64,000 nt of DNA from Hydrocarboniclastica marina. GTDB lineage: Bacteria; Pseudomonadota; Gammaproteobacteria; Pseudomonadales; Oleiphilaceae. How positions within the stretch are numbered: the first letter of the stretch is position 1; each line of letters starts with the position of its first letter. The notes below the pieces were generated by a model, which was not told the origin of the DNA, did not search any database, and was given only the letters and a program-made list of their open reading frames with translations. Made by a program: the position numbers and the translations under genes. The stretch is from contig NZ_CP031093.1 of assembly GCF_004851605.1 (NCBI RefSeq), forward strand, positions 2,418,001-2,482,000. Reading direction: 5' to 3'. Below are positions 20,662 to 30,011 of this stretch, in pieces.

Positions 20662-22326
20662 ATGACCGACTCAAGCTTTTCTTCCGAGCGAGTATTTCCC
20701 AAGCTGAAATTCCTGGTCGTCGACGACTTTGAGAATTTCCGTAATTCCCTAAAGGCCATGCTACGGTCTTTTGGGGCGGACAAGATTGAAACCGCCCAGA
20801 ATGGCAAAGAAGCAGTATATCGATGCACGTACGAGCGTTTCGACGTCGTCCTCTGCGACTACAACATGGGCGAAGGCAAAAACGGACAGCAGGTGCTGGA
20901 GGAGCTTCGCCACAAGAAACTGCTCAAACATACTTCTGTCTTTGCGCTGGTTACCGCGGAGACGTCCCGCGACATCGTCATGAGCGCCCGGGAATACCAG
21001 CCAGATACCTATATCACCAAGCCTCTGACCCGAGCCACGCTTGAGAAGCGACTCGAGTCGCTGCTGGAACAGCAGGAAGCCCTTTACCCTGTTAACGCCG
21101 CACTCGATGCTGAGGATCTTGGCGCCGCCATCGAACGTTGCAATGAGCTCCTGCCGAAGCAGCCGAGATTCCGGCCCTGGCTGCAGCGTACGCTCGCGGA
21201 TCTCTACTACCGCACAGGCGGCTACAGCGAGGCCCATCAGGTCTATGAATCTGCCTTGTCTGGCCGCGGCAGCCCAAACTGGGCGAAGCTCGGACAGGGC
21301 AAGGTTCTGGTGGCCGAACAGAAATGGGATGAAGCCATCGCGCAGTTCGAGGCATTGATCGAGAAGAACCCCGATTATGTTGAGGCTTACGACTGGCTCG
21401 CCAAAGCCCAGCAAGAGAAAGGCCAGCTCCGGCGTGCACAGAAAACCCTGGAGACCGCACTTAAAATCTCGCCCAAGGCCATCGTACGTCAACAGCATCT
21501 GGCCGAGGTGTCGACCAAGAACCAGGACCTTGAAGCCGCCGCAATGGCATGGCGAAATACAGTCAGGTTGAGCGAGAACTCGGTACACGAGGCGCCGACC
21601 CACCACCTCAATCTCGGGCGCTGCCTGTCTGACCTGAGCGAGGGTGATAGCTCCGAGGAAGGCCGCAAGAGAGCCGGTGAAGCCCTGCAGGTGCTACAGC
21701 AGATGCAGCGACGATACCGGGAAGACAGCCGGGCGGAACTGGCGGGCACGCTGATAGCCGCCCGGGTCCACGCCGGCCAGGGCGATATCCGTGAGAGCCG
21801 ACAGTTGATGGAACAGGCCCGCACCAGTATAGATCCCGACACGGTAGATGCCGAAACAGGTCTCGAACTGGCGCGTACGCTGTTCACGCTTGAAGATACA
21901 GAAGCCGCACAAAGCCTGTTGCGTACCCTCGCGGGCCGTTTCGAGGATAGTCCCGGCACCATTGCAGACATCGAGAGCCTGCTCGACGAACCCGTCAGCA
22001 TGGGCAAGAAGCTACAGGCGCGTGCCGCCAACCGTGAAGGCATTGCCGCCTTTGAAGCCGGGGATACTGATAAGGCGGCAGAAGCTTTCGGGCGGGCACT
22101 CGAGTTGGTACCCCAGCACCCTGCCCTTAACCTCAACCTGGTGCAGATACTGCTCAAGGCGGCCGGCGGGTCTCCTGGTGGGGTCGACGCCGGGACCCTG
22201 CAACGCTGTACGGCGAGTCTGAACAGAATCGCTCACCTGCCGCCCCAGCACAGGCAGTACAAACGCTACCTCTCACTACAGAAGAAGGTAGCCGCGCTAA
22301 CCGCATCCAAAAAGGCTTCATCATGA
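20662..22326 (+). CDS. Response regulator with REC domain and TPR repeats
   Basis: A 554-residue protein: an N-terminal receiver (about 10-135) with acidic pair VVDDF and phospho-acceptor Asp near residue 66 (LCDYNMGEGKNG), then a long helical region with several TPR-like units, for example WDEAIAQFEALIEKNPDYVEA and DKAAEAFGRALELVPQHPALN. There is no DNA-binding domain, so output is probably by protein contact. The stop overlaps the next kinase gene by four bases (ATGA), suggesting the two act together. Confidence 0.9.
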   Translation: MTDSSFSSERVFPKLKFLVVDDFENFRNSLKAMLRSFGADKIETAQNGKEAVYRCTYERFDVVLCDYNMGEGKNGQQVLEELRHKKLLKHTSVFALVTAETSRDIVMSAREYQPDTYITKPLTRATLEKRLESLLEQQEALYPVNAALDAEDLGAAIERCNELLPKQPRFRPWLQRTLADLYYRTGGYSEAHQVYESALSGRGSPNWAKLGQGKVLVAEQKWDEAIAQFEALIEKNPDYVEAYDWLAKAQQEKGQLRRAQKTLETALKISPKAIVRQQHLAEVSTKNQDLEAAAMAWRNTVRLSENSVHEAPTHHLNLGRCLSDLSEGDSSEEGRKRAGEALQVLQQMQRRYREDSRAELAGTLIAARVHAGQGDIRESRQLMEQARTSIDPDTVDAETGLELARTLFTLEDTEAAQSLLRTLAGRFEDSPGTIADIESLLDEPVSMGKKLQARAANREGIAAFEAGDTDKAAEAFGRALELVPQHPALNLNLVQILLKAAGGSPGGVDAGTLQRCTASLNRIAHLPPQHRQYKRYLSLQKKVAALTASKKASS

Positions 22327-23036
22327 ATGAGGACTCCGGCACGCCCAACACGCCCGCCAGTCCGGGCACAGAAATAGACTTTTCGACGGTCATAGCGTCG
22401 GCGGTGCACGACATGAAGAACTCCCTGGGGATGTTGCTGAACTCCCTTGACGAGCTTCGGGACGAGCTACCGGCAGCTCAGAGTTCAGAACGCTTCAGTA
22501 CGCTGCAATACGAAGCTCAGCGCGTCCATGTTGACCTGATCCAACTGCTGGGACTCTATCGTCTTCAACAGAAGACACTTTCCGCGCACATTGATGAGCA
22601 CTTCGTACCGGACTTTCTGGATGAGCATCTGGCACAGCACCGGGTCGTGGCTGAAGCTCGAGGACTTACCCTGGAAGTCGACGCGGACCCCATCAGCGGT
22701 TTTTTTGACGCCGATCTTATCAGCGGTGTCCTGAACAACATTCTCAACAATGCCATTCGCTATACCCGCACCAAAATTCACGTCACTGCCAGGGAGCAGG
22801 ACGGGTACCTCGTGCTCGCGGTTGAAGATGATGGCGACGGATTTCCGGCTGAGATGCAAGCCGCGCCGGAAAAAACACGGCAGGGCATTGACTTTACGAC
22901 GGGCAGCACGAGTCTCGGCATCTACTTTTCAGCGCGCATCGCCGGAATGCATCAGCACGACGGGCGCAGCGGCGAGATAAAACTGAGCAACAGTGGCAAG
23001 CTTGGCGGAGGGCTTTTTGAGGTGTGGCTACCCTAG
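22323..23036 (+). CDS. Small soluble sensor histidine kinase
   Basis: A 237-residue protein without transmembrane segments. The likely phospho-acceptor is in VIASAVHDMKNSLGMLLN (about residue 30). The ATPase domain shows the N-box LNNILNNAIRYT, a G1 box EDDGDGFP and the G2-like TGSTSLGIYFSARIA. It is translated in four-base overlap with the REC-TPR gene and is followed by another receiver gene, so it is a candidate partner for either receiver. No sensory domain is recognisable in the first 30 residues. Confidence 0.88.
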   Translation: MNEDSGTPNTPASPGTEIDFSTVIASAVHDMKNSLGMLLNSLDELRDELPAAQSSERFSTLQYEAQRVHVDLIQLLGLYRLQQKTLSAHIDEHFVPDFLDEHLAQHRVVAEARGLTLEVDADPISGFFDADLISGVLNNILNNAIRYTRTKIHVTAREQDGYLVLAVEDDGDGFPAEMQAAPEKTRQGIDFTTGSTSLGIYFSARIAGMHQHDGRSGEIKLSNSGKLGGGLFEVWLP

Positions 23037-23350
23037 TGATCAACCATTCGGCGTCCCGTTCGGGTAATCCGCTGACTGCTGCGCATCGCTAAAGGTCAGG
23101 CATTGCATGGGACGCCCGGAAAGGCGAAAAACGTTGTTGTCGCGAACAGTTTAACGGCTATGGTGTGCTCCGCCCCACAACCCGCAGACAAAGGTTCGGC
23201 AAGAGCGCAATTGCCACCTATCCTATTGGTGTCCGGGCCAATTACTTTCTGCTAATGTACAGACGGGTTCGTCTCGGACTGAACCCCAGTGGGCGTTTGT
23301 TGTTTCCACTGTTTGCCACTGCAAAACAAAAACAGCTTCTGGAGACTGAC
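23037..23350 (+). other. Noncoding stretch between two signalling genes
   Basis: About 314 bases with no convincing gene. A reading frame runs into the next gene from 23165, but the GGAG at 23342 six to seven bases before ATG 23351 favours the downstream start. A TAATGT that could be a -10 lies near 23253, without a clear -35. The 11-mer CGGGTAATCCG at about 23064 also occurs in the inverted repeat at 56.76 kb. Confidence 0.5.
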
Positions 23351-24118
23351 ATGGCCCGTGGCCTCGCCCTGATTGTCGACGATTCGTCGACAGCCCGGAT
23401 AATCCTCTCCCGCGTCCTCGGGAAAATCGACATTGTATCTACCGGGTACGCGACAGCGGAGCAGGCCCTGCAGCAACTGCAACAGGGCCTGGAACGGCCG
23501 GACGTGATATTCCTGGATCACCTGCTTCCGGGTATGGATGGCTTCCAGGCCCTTCGAGAACTCAAGCGCTTGCCCGTAACCCGGGACATCCCGGTATTCA
23601 TGTATACCTCGCAGGGCGCCGACCGATACGTCGAAGAGGCTCGGGCGCTGGGCGCGGCCGGTGTTATTGGCAAGCAGATTGACCGGGACCAGCTCTACAA
23701 CCGGCTGGCTGGCATCCTGGCCCGGCAATATAGTGACGTGGAAGCGCCCACGCAGTCTTTCCCAACGGTGGAGCTGGACTCTGAGACGGCGCCACGTCCA
23801 CCCGCAGAGCAGGGTCGACAGCTGAGGCGCCTGACAGGTCGCCTGTCGACCCTGGAGATCGCCTACGAGGAAGCCAACGACGAACTACGCCACTTCCGCC
23901 AGGAACTGGCCGCTCTCAGTGTCGAAAACAGCCATCTGCAGCGCCAGCAACGCCGTGGAAAGTGGGTTTCGGGCTTTTTGATCTTCGGAGTGCTTGCTCT
24001 GGGGTTCATGCAAGTCGTACAGTTCACGGCCATTGAGGGTGCTCTTCTGGGCATTCAGGCGCAGTTCCGTGATATCGAAGCGGTGGTCAGTGCCCTCGTT
24101 GATCTGAACGGGTCGTAA
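23351..24118 (+). CDS. Membrane-anchored response regulator (REC, coiled coil, C-terminal helix)
   Basis: About 255 residues. The receiver (1-125) has VDDSSTAR and phospho-Asp near residue 56 (FLDHLLPGMDGF), with the conserved Lys in IGKQID. It is followed by a Pro-rich linker and a coiled coil (about 160-200). One hydrophobic helix lies at about 204-224 (GFLIFGVLALGFMQVVQF), then a short tail of about 30 residues. No DNA-binding or enzymatic output is present. A receiver tethered by a C-terminal helix is uncommon. GGAG precedes the ATG at 23351. Confidence 0.87.
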   Translation: MARGLALIVDDSSTARIILSRVLGKIDIVSTGYATAEQALQQLQQGLERPDVIFLDHLLPGMDGFQALRELKRLPVTRDIPVFMYTSQGADRYVEEARALGAAGVIGKQIDRDQLYNRLAGILARQYSDVEAPTQSFPTVELDSETAPRPPAEQGRQLRRLTGRLSTLEIAYEEANDELRHFRQELAALSVENSHLQRQQRRGKWVSGFLIFGVLALGFMQVVQFTAIEGALLGIQAQFRDIEAVVSALVDLNGS

Positions 24119-24136
24119 ATACGGCGGGGTTTTTAC

Positions 24137-24841
24137 ATGCACCATCTCACGGGCCTTTTCAAGGTCGCTACCACTCTGTTGCTCATGATGGCTGGGCTCT
24201 TGGCGCAGGCGGGCACGGTTACGTTGAACGGCGAGGGAACCGTCCATTTTCAACCGGATGCGGTCCGCTTCGAGCTGACAGCTCAGGCGCGGGGGGACAG
24301 TGCAGCAGCGGCAAGACAGGCCGTTGGCAAACGTGTAACGAAATGGCAAGACCAGGCCGACGACCTGCTGGGCAAACTGCAGAACTACGACGATAGTCAG
24401 GTAACGCTTCATGAAGTCCGGGTTTATGATGACAACGGGCGCCCGACTGAAGATTACTACTTTGAGGCCAGCCAGAGTGTGCGCTTCAACCTGACTGAGC
24501 TGGCTCTCCTCAACTCGGTAATCGAGGCGGCCGATGCAGCCGATCTGACCTACAATCTGACCCAGGACAGCTACTACGCGACGCAGAGTAACGAATTAAA
24601 GTCTGCCGCTCTCGCCGCAGCGATTCAGGACGCGCAAGCGCGTTGCAGATTCGTCGCTGAGAAACTGGATGCGCGTTGCGGCGAAGTTGAGACTCTGCGC
24701 GTACTCGACCAGGGTGGTTTTCCCCGGCCCGTTATGCGGGCAATGGACGCGCGAGTCGAGAGTGTCAGCAAGGTGGGCGATCGGGAGATCAGTGCCTCTG
24801 TCGAAGCGAGCTTTAAGCTGGACCAGGCAGTACCTGATTAA
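24137..24841 (+). CDS. SIMPL-domain (DUF541) periplasmic protein
   Basis: A 234-residue exported protein: signal peptide about 1-26 (VATTLLLMMAGLLAQAG). The mature part begins TVTLNGEGTVHFQPDAVRFEL, typical of SIMPL/DUF541 proteins such as YggE. A matching C-terminal strand region reads DREISASVEASFKLD. Family members form ring-like oligomers and are tied to oxidative or envelope stress, though the mechanism is unclear. It lies 18 bases after the membrane-anchored receiver gene. Confidence 0.88.
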   Translation: MHHLTGLFKVATTLLLMMAGLLAQAGTVTLNGEGTVHFQPDAVRFELTAQARGDSAAAARQAVGKRVTKWQDQADDLLGKLQNYDDSQVTLHEVRVYDDNGRPTEDYYFEASQSVRFNLTELALLNSVIEAADAADLTYNLTQDSYYATQSNELKSAALAAAIQDAQARCRFVAEKLDARCGEVETLRVLDQGGFPRPVMRAMDARVESVSKVGDREISASVEASFKLDQAVPD

Positions 24842-24852
24842 AGGAACGCTTC

Positions 24853-25851
24853 GTGCCGACCGTCAACTTCCAGAATCTCCGCGCCAGCCATGAGTTGCCC
24901 TGGTTCATAGTGGATGTGGTCATGATGGCCCTCCTCTTCATCAACCTGACCTGGCTCTTACTGGACTGGTTCTATGCCATAGGTTTTATACGCGACGCAT
25001 TAGGTTCAGTCGCACCCGGGTTTACGGCCGCATACGACCCGATTCACAGGAACATCTTCTACTATGACCTCGTTTTCGTCGCCATTTTCCTGACGGAATT
25101 CATGGTCCGCTGGGTCCGCGCTGTCGTCCACAGGGATCACGCGCGCTGGTACTTTTTTCCGTTCGTACACTGGTATGACCTTGCCGGCTGCATTCCCCTC
25201 ACAGGTTGGCGGTTCCTGCGGATTCTTCGCATCCTCTCCATTCTTAACCGCCTGCACCGGTACGGAGTAATTAACGTCAAGGAGCTGAAAACATGGCAGT
25301 TTTTCAGTTTCTATTACGAGGCTTTCCTTGAGGAACTCTCCGACCGCATCGTCCTGAAGGTATTGTCTGGTGCCCAGGAGGAGATAAAGGATGGTTCGCC
25401 GGTGATCCACCGGCTCCAGCATGATGTACTGGTACCGAGAAAGCCACTTATCAATGAATGGGTTTCAACGAAAGTTGCCGATGCCGCGCGGCGGGGCTAC
25501 CTGCCTAATGAGCCACACCTGCGGCTTTACATGGAGCGAATCGTTGACGATGCGATGCAGAAGAGTTCTGATCTCGAGCGCATTCGGCAAATCCCGATGG
25601 TGGGCTCGACTGTGTCGGAGACGCTCGAACGCTCCGTCGGCAATATTACGACGGAGATCATCCATCAGATCATGCAGGACCTTGCTTCGCGGGATAACCA
25701 CGCCTTTATTGAAGAACTCACTGACGTTTTTCTGGATCAGGACAAACGTACCGATCCCGCGACTGATCTGGAGCTGAAGCTGATAGCGCACCAGGTAATT
25801 GACATCGTCAAAGATCACGTCAGCGTAAAACGCTGGCGCAAAGAACTTTAG
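24853..25851 (+). CDS. Voltage-sensor-like membrane protein without a recognisable pore
   Basis: A 332-residue protein. The N-terminal 140 residues hold about three or four hydrophobic helices and an S4-like arginine repeat (WRFLRILRILSILNRLHR). The long C-terminal part is soluble and helical. This resembles the voltage-sensor half of ion-transport proteins, but I see no selectivity filter such as TVGYG. Homologues are annotated as conserved hypothetical or ion transporter-like. The GTG at 24853 is used because AGGAA lies just upstream, 11 bases after the SIMPL gene. Confidence 0.72.
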   Translation: MPTVNFQNLRASHELPWFIVDVVMMALLFINLTWLLLDWFYAIGFIRDALGSVAPGFTAAYDPIHRNIFYYDLVFVAIFLTEFMVRWVRAVVHRDHARWYFFPFVHWYDLAGCIPLTGWRFLRILRILSILNRLHRYGVINVKELKTWQFFSFYYEAFLEELSDRIVLKVLSGAQEEIKDGSPVIHRLQHDVLVPRKPLINEWVSTKVADAARRGYLPNEPHLRLYMERIVDDAMQKSSDLERIRQIPMVGSTVSETLERSVGNITTEIIHQIMQDLASRDNHAFIEELTDVFLDQDKRTDPATDLELKLIAHQVIDIVKDHVSVKRWRKEL

Positions 25852-26030
25852 CTGTCATCAATTGTCTGCATGATCGAGCTCTGTCGTCGGCAGGCGACTG
25901 AAACTCTGTGTCGGTACATCGTGACGCGCCAGATCAGTGCCGCATCCGCCTGTTAGCGCTGAAAAACAACATAAGTTAAAGCAGTCCCGGCCAAAGCGCT
26001 CTAAGCTGCGCTGGCACCGATAGAATGAGA

Positions 26031-26043
26031 GCTAATAATTAGC
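26031..26043 (+). promoter_or_regulatory. Palindrome abutting the amidase start codon
   Basis: The sequence GCTAATAATTAGC is a perfect 6+1+6 palindrome placed immediately before the ATG at 26044, where a ribosome-binding site would be expected. The purine-rich GAGAG is just upstream of it. It could be an operator or an initiation-region hairpin. Confidence 0.4.
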
Positions 26044-27516
26044 ATGACTGACTTGTACTACGCTTCTGCCCAGTCACTCGCGCAGAAGCTGGCCCGCGGA
26101 GAGATCACCAGCGAGCGCCTCGTTAATGCTTTTCTTGACCGGATTGATCAGCGCAACCCCGACATAAACGCCGTCATCGCTTTAAACGCAGATGCGTTAA
26201 CGCGAGCGCGTGAGCTCGACGCAGCGCGGGCACGGGGCGAGATCGCGGGTCCCTTGCATGGACTGCCCATGACGCTGAAAGATGTGTGGGAAGTGGTGGG
26301 AATGGCGACCACGGCGGGCGCGGTAGAGCTGAAGGAACACCAGGCCACCCGTAATGCGGATGTTGCCCAGCGCCTGCTTGATGCCGGAGCGGTCATTCTG
26401 GGCAAAACAAACGTTCCTATTTACGCCTCAGACATCCAGACCTACAACGATATCTTTGGTATCACCCGCAATCCCCGCGATCTTGAGAGAACCTCAGGAG
26501 GGTCTTCCGGTGGCGCTGCGGCTGCAGTAACCGCAGGATTTACGCCAGTTGAAGTCGGCAGCGACGTCGGTGGCTCGATACGCATCCCCTGCCACTACAA
26601 TGGCATCTTCGGACACAAACCCACCCGGGACATTGTTTCCTTGCGGGGCCATATTCCAGGCGCATCCGGTAATGAGTCCCAAGCCGATCTGGTCGAGGCC
26701 GGGCCCATTGCACGCACCGCATCCGACCTGGCCTTTATCCTCAAGGTGATAGCAGGCCCTCGCACCATCGAAGCCGGCTATTGGCAGCTGAAGTTACCCG
26801 AACCGCAACAAACAACCTTGCGGGAATACCGCATCGGTACCTGGTTTTCGGACCCGCATTGCCCCGTGGACGATTCAGTCCTCGACTGTTATGAAGCATT
26901 TTGCAAAAACCTCGAACCACACGGCATACAGATCCGCGAGGCCAAACACCCGCTTCTTAGCCTTGAGCGTATCCTGCCTGTTTATTTCAACCTGCTGGGC
27001 GCCATACTCAGTGTTAGCCTGACCACCCAGCAACGATACGAAATCCTGTGGCTGGACCGGCTGATTTCGCTGGCGAAACCATTCCTGGCGCTCAGCCACA
27101 GTATTGAGCAGTACACCCACGGCACCAACGAACCCTACTATGACTATTACGTGCACCACGAGCAGCGCGAGAAAATGCGCATTGAGATGATGAGTCTGTT
27201 TAAAGAGATCGATATTCTTCTTACGCCGATCACACCCACGACTGCCATTCACCACGACCATTCGATGCCGGTATCCCGACGCCGCATCACCGTGAACGGC
27301 GAGCCCCGCCCTTATACCGACCAGTTCTGCTGGATTGCACTGGCTACGTTGCTGGGTTTGCCTTCGACATCTGTCCCGATCGGCTTGGATAAAGACGGCA
27401 TGCCAGTTAACATCCAGGTGATCGGCGCACCCGGAACAGATCTCACCAATATCCACTTTGCGCAACTTCTTGAGGACGCTGGGCTTGCCGGATTCCAGCG
27501 CCCGAAAAACTACTGA
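26044..27516 (+). CDS. Amidase-signature family hydrolase
   Basis: A 490-residue amidase of the Ser-cisSer-Lys class. The catalytic Lys is in LHGLPMTLKDVWEV (about residue 79). The Gly/Ser-rich signature is TSGGSSGGAAAA, followed by GSDVGGSIRIPCHYNGIFG with the nucleophile serine. The family includes GatA and aryl/fatty amide hydrolases; no gatB or gatC is nearby and the length fits a stand-alone amidase. The substrate is unknown. A 13-base palindrome occupies the usual ribosome-binding position. Confidence 0.9.
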   Translation: MTDLYYASAQSLAQKLARGEITSERLVNAFLDRIDQRNPDINAVIALNADALTRARELDAARARGEIAGPLHGLPMTLKDVWEVVGMATTAGAVELKEHQATRNADVAQRLLDAGAVILGKTNVPIYASDIQTYNDIFGITRNPRDLERTSGGSSGGAAAAVTAGFTPVEVGSDVGGSIRIPCHYNGIFGHKPTRDIVSLRGHIPGASGNESQADLVEAGPIARTASDLAFILKVIAGPRTIEAGYWQLKLPEPQQTTLREYRIGTWFSDPHCPVDDSVLDCYEAFCKNLEPHGIQIREAKHPLLSLERILPVYFNLLGAILSVSLTTQQRYEILWLDRLISLAKPFLALSHSIEQYTHGTNEPYYDYYVHHEQREKMRIEMMSLFKEIDILLTPITPTTAIHHDHSMPVSRRRITVNGEPRPYTDQFCWIALATLLGLPSTSVPIGLDKDGMPVNIQVIGAPGTDLTNIHFAQLLEDAGLAGFQRPKNY

Positions 27517-27575
27517 ACCTGCGCGTCATCAATGACGCGTTCGAGTCCCAGCCCTCAACCCGTTAAGGAGAACGT

Positions 27576-28250
27576 ATGAGGCCTACCACATCCCTTCCAT
27601 ATCCTGCCGCCAGATCTGCCGGCCTGCTGCTCATGGCGGCAATGATTCTGACTCTCAGCGGCTGCCAGTCGCTCTACTACAACACCATGGAAAAATTTGG
27701 CATCGAAAAGCGCGAAATCATGGTCGACCGGGTAGAGAACGCCAGGGATGCCCAGACAGATGCCCAGGAAACTTTCCGTTCGGCGCTGGCGCAGTTTCAG
27801 TCTGTGGTGGGAGAGCCAGACACCGAATTGCAGGAGAAATACGAAAGTATAAGCTCCGCGTATGAGGACAGCGAGCAAGCAGCTGAGAGAGTCAACGAAC
27901 GCATTGAAAAGGTCGAGGAGGTCGCAAGCGCCCTCTTTGCAGAGTGGGAGGAAGAGCTCGAACGTTATAGCAGCCCTGAACTGAAGCGCGATAGCCGGAA
28001 CAAGCTGGAGGCGACCCAGAAACGCTACGATTCGCTTATCGCGGCGATGCACAACGCCGCAGAGCGTATGGACCCGGTGCTCCAGGCGTTCGAAGATCAA
28101 GTGCTTTACCTGAAACACAACCTGAACGCTCAGTCTGTTCGTGGGATGCAGGGGGAGTTGGACAGGATCGAGCAGGACGTGGACGCTCTGATAGAACAGA
28201 TGCAGAAATCTATTGCCGAATCAGAGCGTTTCATTAAGGGGCTGGAGTAG
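27576..28250 (+). CDS. DUF2959-type lipoprotein
   Basis: A 224-residue predicted lipoprotein with lipobox LSGC at about residue 23. The mature protein is highly helical and charged, with coiled-coil character (about 45-220): YNTMEKFGIEKREIMVDRVENARDAQTDAQETF matches in part the DUF2959 family. Function is unknown. AAGGAGAA precedes the ATG. It converges on the thiolase gene across an imperfect GC hairpin. Confidence 0.85.
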   Translation: MRPTTSLPYPAARSAGLLLMAAMILTLSGCQSLYYNTMEKFGIEKREIMVDRVENARDAQTDAQETFRSALAQFQSVVGEPDTELQEKYESISSAYEDSEQAAERVNERIEKVEEVASALFAEWEEELERYSSPELKRDSRNKLEATQKRYDSLIAAMHNAAERMDPVLQAFEDQVLYLKHNLNAQSVRGMQGELDRIEQDVDALIEQMQKSIAESERFIKGLE

Positions 28251-28260
28251 AGACCAATAA

Positions 28261-28285
28261 GCGCTGCGAACAAACTCCGCAGCGC
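28261..28285. terminator. Possible weak terminator hairpin
   Basis: GCGCTGCG and CGCAGCGC form an 8-bp stem around a 9-base loop between the convergent DUF2959 and thiolase genes. There is no clear T tract, so termination here is uncertain. Confidence 0.35.
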
Positions 28286-28390
28286 CCAACTCAGATGCGG
28301 CTTAAATATTTCCGCACCAGCACGACGGCTGACTCGGGCGCGACCCATCGGAACTGCGGCACAGGTTCAACCGTTGTAGCAGTTTCGCGC

Positions 28391-29770
28391 TCAGTCTCGT
28401 TCCAGAATCGCCGTCACGCCCTGCCCGCCAGCGGCACAGATCGAAATAAGGCCTCTTCCGCTGCCTTTCTGTTCAAGCATCTTGGCCAACGACGCGACAA
28501 TGCGGCCGCCGGTAGCCGCGAAAGGGTGACCTGTCGCCAGGCTGCTGCCGTTAACATTGAGCTTGCTCCGATCAATTGAGCCAAGCGCCTTGCTCAGGCC
28601 CAGACGCTTGCGACAGAACTCTTCATCTTCCCAGGCTTTCAGTGTAAACAACACCTGTGCCGCGAACGCTTCATGGATCTCGTAGAAGTCAAAATCCTGA
28701 AGCGACAGGCCCGCGCGCTCCAGCATCTGCGGAACGGCGTAGATTGGCGCGGTCAGGAGACCTTCCTTCTTGTTGACGTAGTCGACAGCAGCGGTCTGGC
28801 TATAGGTCAGATACGCCTTCACCGGCAACTTATGAGCCTTGGCCCAGTCTTCGCTAGCCATCAGCACGGCCGAAGAGCCGTCGGTAAGCGCAGTGCTGTT
28901 CGCTGCCGTCATGGTGCCGCCATTGCGATCGAACGCGGGCTTTAGTTGTGCCATACGCTCCAGGCTGGTGTCGGCCCGCAGGATGTTGTCCCGGGTAAGG
29001 CCCGCAAAGGGCGTCATGAGGTCATCAAAAAACCCTTTATCATACGCTTTTGCGAGGTTCTGATGACTCTCATAGGCCAGCTTATCCTGCTCATCCCGCG
29101 GGATGTTCCACTCCCGTGCAGTAATCTGGGTGTGCTCGCCCATGGACATACCCGTGCGTGGCTCGCTGTTCTCTGGGATCAAAGGAACCAGGTGATGCGG
29201 CCGCAGCTTGGCCAGCACTTTCATGCGGTCGCCCAGGGTCTTCTTTCTGTTGACCTCCAGCAGTATCTTGCGCAAGCCTTCGTTTACACCGATGGGCGCA
29301 TCGGAGGTCGTGTCCGTGCCTCCGGCAATCCCGCTATCGATCTGCCCCAGAGCGATCTTGTTGCCAATGAGGATAGCGGCCTCGAGCCCGGTTCCGCAGG
29401 CCTGCTGAACATCATAGGCTGGCGTCTCGGGAGCCAGACCGGAGCCCAGAACAGCCTCTCGGGTGAGATTGAAATCTCTGGAGTGCTTGATTACAGCACC
29501 AGCGGCTACTTCCCCGATCTGCTCACCCTCAAGCCCGTAACGATCAATGAGGCCCCGTAGCGCGCCGATGAGAAGCTCCTGATTGCTAATCTGGCTGTAG
29601 GCCGTGTTCGAGCGTGCAAAGGGTATACGGTTGCCGCCGATAATCGCTACGCGCCTGACGCCTTCAGCCTGGCCCGCGCTGGCCGTTGTTCTGGCGCTGG
29701 CACTTTGGCGAGCCGGTGTTGAGCTCTTGCGGGCCGCCGGTGTCTTCTTCTGAGTCGGTTCCTGAGCCAT
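28391..29770 (-). CDS. Acetyl-CoA C-acyltransferase (FadI-like thiolase)
   Basis: A 459-residue thiolase. Catalytic residues are visible in AYDVQQACGTGLEAAILIG (nucleophile Cys), NGSSLATGHPFAATGGR (His) and LISICAAGGQGV (second Cys). It begins with an unusual Ala/Ser/Thr/Lys/Arg-rich tail of about 37 residues before VRRVAIIGGNRIPFARS. It is divergent from a FabG-type reductase. Such thiolase/reductase pairs are common in gammaproteobacteria and may serve fatty acid or short-chain acyl-CoA metabolism, but the substrate length is not known. Confidence 0.92.
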   Translation of the reverse strand: MAQEPTQKKTPAARKSSTPARQSASARTTASAGQAEGVRRVAIIGGNRIPFARSNTAYSQISNQELLIGALRGLIDRYGLEGEQIGEVAAGAVIKHSRDFNLTREAVLGSGLAPETPAYDVQQACGTGLEAAILIGNKIALGQIDSGIAGGTDTTSDAPIGVNEGLRKILLEVNRKKTLGDRMKVLAKLRPHHLVPLIPENSEPRTGMSMGEHTQITAREWNIPRDEQDKLAYESHQNLAKAYDKGFFDDLMTPFAGLTRDNILRADTSLERMAQLKPAFDRNGGTMTAANSTALTDGSSAVLMASEDWAKAHKLPVKAYLTYSQTAAVDYVNKKEGLLTAPIYAVPQMLERAGLSLQDFDFYEIHEAFAAQVLFTLKAWEDEEFCRKRLGLSKALGSIDRSKLNVNGSSLATGHPFAATGGRIVASLAKMLEQKGSGRGLISICAAGGQGVTAILERD

Positions 29771-30011
29771 GAAAATCTTCCCCTGACTGGCTAATGAAAA
29801 AAAGCATGATTGCGCATCATACCCTAAGCTGCAATCCCCACCGTTGGGCTGGGTCGCGCTAAGTAGCCCAAGGGCTACATAAAATGACAGGCATCACTGT
29901 TTTCGCGAGATCCGGTAGTCGTTTTGAACCAGAAACCTTATTCTTAGCGGTTTGCAGGCTTCCTCACACAACCCGATATCTTTCAACCAAGAGGATAGAA
30001 AAGGAAATCTT

